Positions 61,452 through 64,000 of a stretch of DNA of 64,000 nt are shown piece by piece. The notes below the pieces were generated by a model that did not search any database, was not told the DNA's origin, and was given only the letters and a program-made list of their open reading frames with translations. The DNA comes from Algibacter lectus (GTDB lineage: Bacteria; Bacteroidota; Bacteroidia; Flavobacteriales; Flavobacteriaceae), in contig NZ_FOLN01000010.1 of NCBI RefSeq assembly GCF_900112395.1, positions 1-64,000 on the forward strand, read 5' to 3'. Made by a program: the position numbers and the translations under genes. Each line of letters begins with the position of its first letter. Position 1 is the first letter of the stretch.

Positions 61452-61479
61452 AAACGCTTCAATAATTTTTGAAGCGTTT
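61452..61479 (-). terminator. Terminator after the GDPD gene
   Basis: A perfect 11-bp stem (AAACGCTTCAA 61452-61462; TTGAAGCGTTT 61469-61479), T tract on the minus strand. It falls inside the upstream extension of the OstA-like ORF. Confidence 0.8.
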
Positions 61480-61515
61480 CTCAAGCATTAAAATATTTGA
61501 CTTTATTTTTAATAA

Positions 61516-62421
61516 TTAATCTAACAAATTTAGTACGCGTTCTGGATAATCGGTAATGATGCCATCTACTTGTAATTCAATCATTCGTTTTATGTCCTTC
61601 TCATTATTAACCGTCCATGGAATTAATTTTATATTTAAATCTCTTAGAGAATCAACTGTTGTTTTGTTTTCTATGAGTTTGAAATTTGCTCCATAAATTT
61701 GAGGTTTAAAATCTAATTGGTTCAAATTACTTTGAATGCTTCCCTTTGAAACCAAATAAGCGATTTCAATTTTGGGATATTTTTGATGTAAAACATTAAG
61801 GGGGGTAGTATCGAAAGATTGGATATTCACTTTGTCTTCCATTTGTTTTTCTTGAATGATTTGCATAACTAAGTCAACAAAGATATCTGGTTGGGGTTGA
61901 TAGATTCCATAAACCTCCGCTATTGATTTTATTTCTATATTGTATTTTACGGAAGGTAATTTATGCTCTTTAATTTCTTTTTCGATAACATCAAACACTT
62001 CGCTTAACAAGGGTTTGTAAGTTTTTATTTTTTTTTGATTCGGGAAATTTTGATTTCCTCTAGAACCTCCATCAAATGTTTTAATGCTATCATACGTCAT
62101 TTGGTATAAATTATAATTTTTCTCTTCGGATTTTAAAATAGGTTCACCTGAAGCTTTAGACATATACAAAGAAGACATGTAAGGCTCATGCGATACCACG
62201 ACTTGATTATCTTTTGATATAATTAGGTCTAGCTCAAGAACATTTGCGCCTTTATGAAGTGCGCTTAAAAAACCTTCGATTGAGTTTTCTGGAAAGTTGC
62301 CGCGGTCACCACGATGTCCTTGAACTTTAATGTTATGTTTTGTAATTGGTTCTTTAGTTTCTGATTTACAACTCACGGTTAATATGAGTAAGATAACTGT
62401 TAAGGTTTTCAATATTTTCAT
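61516..62421 (-). CDS. Glycerophosphodiester phosphodiesterase lipoprotein
   Basis: ATG at 62421 gives MKILKTLTVILLILTVSC, a lipoprotein signal (upstream in-frame codons overlap a terminator). About 301 residues. The GDPD signature is QGHRGDRGNFPENSIEGF (catalytic His/Arg), with metal ligand Glu-x-Asp in LELDLIISKDNQVVVSHEP and the second His there. The C-terminus PWTVNNEKDIKRMIELQVDGIITDYPERV is typical. It hydrolyses glycerophosphodiesters to glycerol-3-phosphate and an alcohol, on the periplasmic or surface side. Behind the phosphoesterase gene, both probably for phosphate or lipid head-group scavenging. Confidence 0.93.
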   Translation of the reverse strand: MKILKTLTVILLILTVSCKSETKEPITKHNIKVQGHRGDRGNFPENSIEGFLSALHKGANVLELDLIISKDNQVVVSHEPYMSSLYMSKASGEPILKSEEKNYNLYQMTYDSIKTFDGGSRGNQNFPNQKKIKTYKPLLSEVFDVIEKEIKEHKLPSVKYNIEIKSIAEVYGIYQPQPDIFVDLVMQIIQEKQMEDKVNIQSFDTTPLNVLHQKYPKIEIAYLVSKGSIQSNLNQLDFKPQIYGANFKLIENKTTVDSLRDLNIKLIPWTVNNEKDIKRMIELQVDGIITDYPERVLNLLD

Positions 62422-62434
62422 CTGTTTATAATTA

Positions 62435-62472
62435 AAAAGCTTGTTTATCATTTTACGGACAAACAAGCTTTT
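62435..62472 (-). terminator. Terminator between the phosphoesterase and GDPD genes
   Basis: A perfect 12-bp stem (AAAAGCTTGTTT 62435-62446; AAACAAGCTTTT 62461-62472) with 14-nt loop, T tract leftward. Confidence 0.8.
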
Positions 62473-62481
62473 GGTTTAAAT

Positions 62482-64000
62482 TTATTGTTTTGGAGTTTCT
62501 AATCTGTAAGAACTCGTTTCGGTATACTCGTTTCCAAACATATCCGTAGCTTTAATTTCAATTTTATGGACTCCAATTTCTAATTTAGTCGGTATGGAAC
62601 CACGCCATAAATGATTACTGATAATTGGATTTGACGACCGTCTTCCAACCATTAATTCGGTTTTGGTATCCCATTCATTAACCTGTGACACATAGGAGGG
62701 ATCGTAATCTTGGACGTGCTTCATAGGCTGCCATTCACCACTATCAATACGATATAAAACTGTGTCTTTTTCACTACCCATAAAGAAGTTGGCATAAATT
62801 CCCGCTCTTGTTTTTCTTCCTTGCGCAACTACTTTTGGAGCAAAAATTTCTATCTGAAAATCTTTTGGTTTTCCAGCTACTTTATATTCTATGTTGTATT
62901 TGTTTTCATCAAAATGTAAAAAAGCGTAACCTTTTGGCGTACCATCTCTCATGGTTGAAATAGGGATGCCGGCTTCGTTTAATTTGCCCGAATACCAATC
63001 ACCAGAAGTAGTCCCTACATTATATTCATGATGTGGTTTTGCTCTTAACCAACCTTGTGAAGCATCAAAAAAGGTTTGTTTTTGAATGTGTGTATGAGCT
63101 GAAAGTGATAGTGTATTAGGATAATCTTTTAATAGACTAAATAGCTTTTCACGATCTTCATCTTTAAAAGCATCGCCATTTGGTTCGCTTAGAGGGATAT
63201 GGAAAGCCAAAACGATAAGGTGATCTTTTGGAACAAATTTTAAATCGTTGGCTACAAAATTTAATTGATCTTCTCGAAATCCACCCCAATAGCCTTTGCC
63301 ATCTCTAGGATCTGGATAAAGAATATTATCTAAAATAATAAAGTGCACTTTACCAAAGTTAAAAGCATAATTTGCTGGGCCAAAATGAGCTTCGTATGTT
63401 TCATCGCTAATAGTATCTGTTTTAGCATCAAAGTTCATATCATGGTTTCCCATAACATTATACCAAGGCACTCCAATTTCTTTTACAGCATCAATATATG
63501 GATTAAATAAACTTAAATCATCACCGACTAAATCGCCCAAACTTAATCCAAAAGGTACATTTTTGATGGCTTCAACTTCAGAAACGATACCTCTTTTAAA
63601 GTATTCTATTTCTTCTAAAGTATAAGCTTGTGGATCTCCAAATACCAGTGCTGTAAATTTAGTGATTTCTTCTGTTTTAATTAATCCGAAATTAATCGAT
63701 TTAGGAAGTTTACCTGTGGGGGCTACTCCTTTAAACTCTAATTCTGGAGAACCCTGAGGTTTGTGGTTGTAGAAGAATTTGGGTAGGTTATTGGCATCTG
63801 TAGTAACGTTGTACCCAGAAGGTTTTATAACAGAAATAATATGATCGGTACCAATTGGGAGTTCGTATTTTCCATTTTTATCGGTTAAAACCACTTGTTC
63901 TCCGTTACTAACGGCTACATCTTTAATGCCTTGTTCTTTTCTTTCTTTTTTATTGTTTTGGTTCAGGTCGTTGTAAACATAACCTGTTACCTTGTTTTGT
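62482..64000 (-). CDS. Calcineurin-like phosphoesterase, 5' end cut by window edge
   Basis: The frame is open from the stop at 62482 to the window edge (at least 505 codons); the GTG at 63894 is internal. The visible part starts in an N-terminal beta-sandwich (NKVTGYVYNDLN, AVSNGEQVVLTDKNGKYELP), then the metallophosphatase core with LVFGDPQAY, SLGDLVGDD, MGNHDMNF, AFHIPLSEPNGD and SAHTHIQKQ as the metal ligands, and a C-terminal domain (IEIKATDMFGNEYTET). This three-part layout (N-domain, core, C-domain) is common in Bacteroidota. Acts on a phosphoester outside the cytoplasm; the substrate is unknown. Confidence 0.88.
   Translation of the reverse strand, partial: QNKVTGYVYNDLNQNNKKERKEQGIKDVAVSNGEQVVLTDKNGKYELPIGTDHIISVIKPSGYNVTTDANNLPKFFYNHKPQGSPELEFKGVAPTGKLPKSINFGLIKTEEITKFTALVFGDPQAYTLEEIEYFKRGIVSEVEAIKNVPFGLSLGDLVGDDLSLFNPYIDAVKEIGVPWYNVMGNHDMNFDAKTDTISDETYEAHFGPANYAFNFGKVHFIILDNILYPDPRDGKGYWGGFREDQLNFVANDLKFVPKDHLIVLAFHIPLSEPNGDAFKDEDREKLFSLLKDYPNTLSLSAHTHIQKQTFFDASQGWLRAKPHHEYNVGTTSGDWYSGKLNEAGIPISTMRDGTPKGYAFLHFDENKYNIEYKVAGKPKDFQIEIFAPKVVAQGRKTRAGIYANFFMGSEKDTVLYRIDSGEWQPMKHVQDYDPSYVSQVNEWDTKTELMVGRRSSNPIISNHLWRGSIPTKLEIGVHKIEIKATDMFGNEYTETSSYRLETPKQ

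Noticed and set aside
1-64000. tRNA, rRNA, CRISPR arrays, prophage or toxin-antitoxin genes
   Set aside because: None recognised when reading the intergenic regions by eye on both strands; a covariance-model scan could still find a missed tRNA.

Overview
The window is about 64 kb of low-GC chromosome from a member of the Bacteroidota, almost certainly a Flavobacteriaceae species. The basis is: three very large secreted proteins ending in the type B (gliding-motility-type) type IX secretion sorting domain; an OstA-like LPS-transport protein; the short-chain-dehydrogenase type of threonine dehydrogenase; a DUF349 protein; start codons mostly lacking Shine-Dalgarno sequences; and several upstream regions carrying the Bacteroidota promoter element TAnnTTTG. 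Genus or species cannot be decided from the sequence. Both edges cut genes: an IS110-type transposase at the left and a calcineurin-like phosphoesterase at the right.

Layout. 1-1.8 kb: left end of an IS110-family element (transposase N-terminus plus an upstream structured region that looks like its bridge RNA), then three small genes of unknown role. 1.8-5.6 kb: lutABC lactate oxidation genes and an AraC/cupin regulator. 5.9-9.6 kb: trxB, then a soluble histidine kinase and an NtrC-type sigma-54 activator. 9.7-13.9 kb: a seven-gene same-strand set headed by a textbook sigma-54 promoter (Cys-rich miniprotein, secreted protein, glutamate dehydrogenase, GreA/Rnk-like protein, two distantly related helical proteins, universal stress protein). 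13.9-16.7 kb: Lrp-type regulator divergent from threonine dehydrogenase and 2-amino-3-ketobutyrate CoA ligase. 16.8-28.7 kb: three type IX-secreted repeat proteins behind a two-gene ABC exporter. 29-36.8 kb: an unrecognised protein with kinase-like motifs, then three parvulin/SurA-like foldases, a MoxR ATPase and an acyltransferase. 37-42.4 kb: acnB and acnA side by side. 42.4-46.6 kb: a structured intergenic element, a duplicated-half membrane protein, an MMPL/RND transporter and a C1q-like surface protein. 46.9-51.5 kb: mazG, then a leader/attenuator-like region, GNAT, a 63-residue protein and proC-proB-proA. 51.6-62.4 kb: leftward housekeeping genes (DUF349, aroE, two DUF368 polyprenyl-phosphate transporters, TPR protein, class III aminotransferase, OstA-like, GDPD). 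62.5-64 kb: phosphoesterase running off the edge.

How the genes work together. Most of the window is ordinary core genome: carbon and amino-acid turnover (lactate, threonine, glutamate, proline, TCA aconitases), envelope biogenesis (foldases, OstA, undecaprenyl-phosphate recycling, secreted adhesin-like proteins) and redox balance. The parts that stand out are (i) the IS110 end with candidate guide RNA, (ii) the kinase / sigma-54 activator / sigma-54 promoter / stress-gene module at 7.2-13.9 kb, which reads as one self-contained regulatory circuit, (iii) the possible transcription-attenuation leader before the GNAT-proCBA genes, (iv) the structured element at 42.45-42.56 kb, and (v) an OstA-like protein with an added binding-type domain and a poly-Asn tail. 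No tRNA, rRNA, CRISPR array, prophage or toxin-antitoxin pair was recognised.
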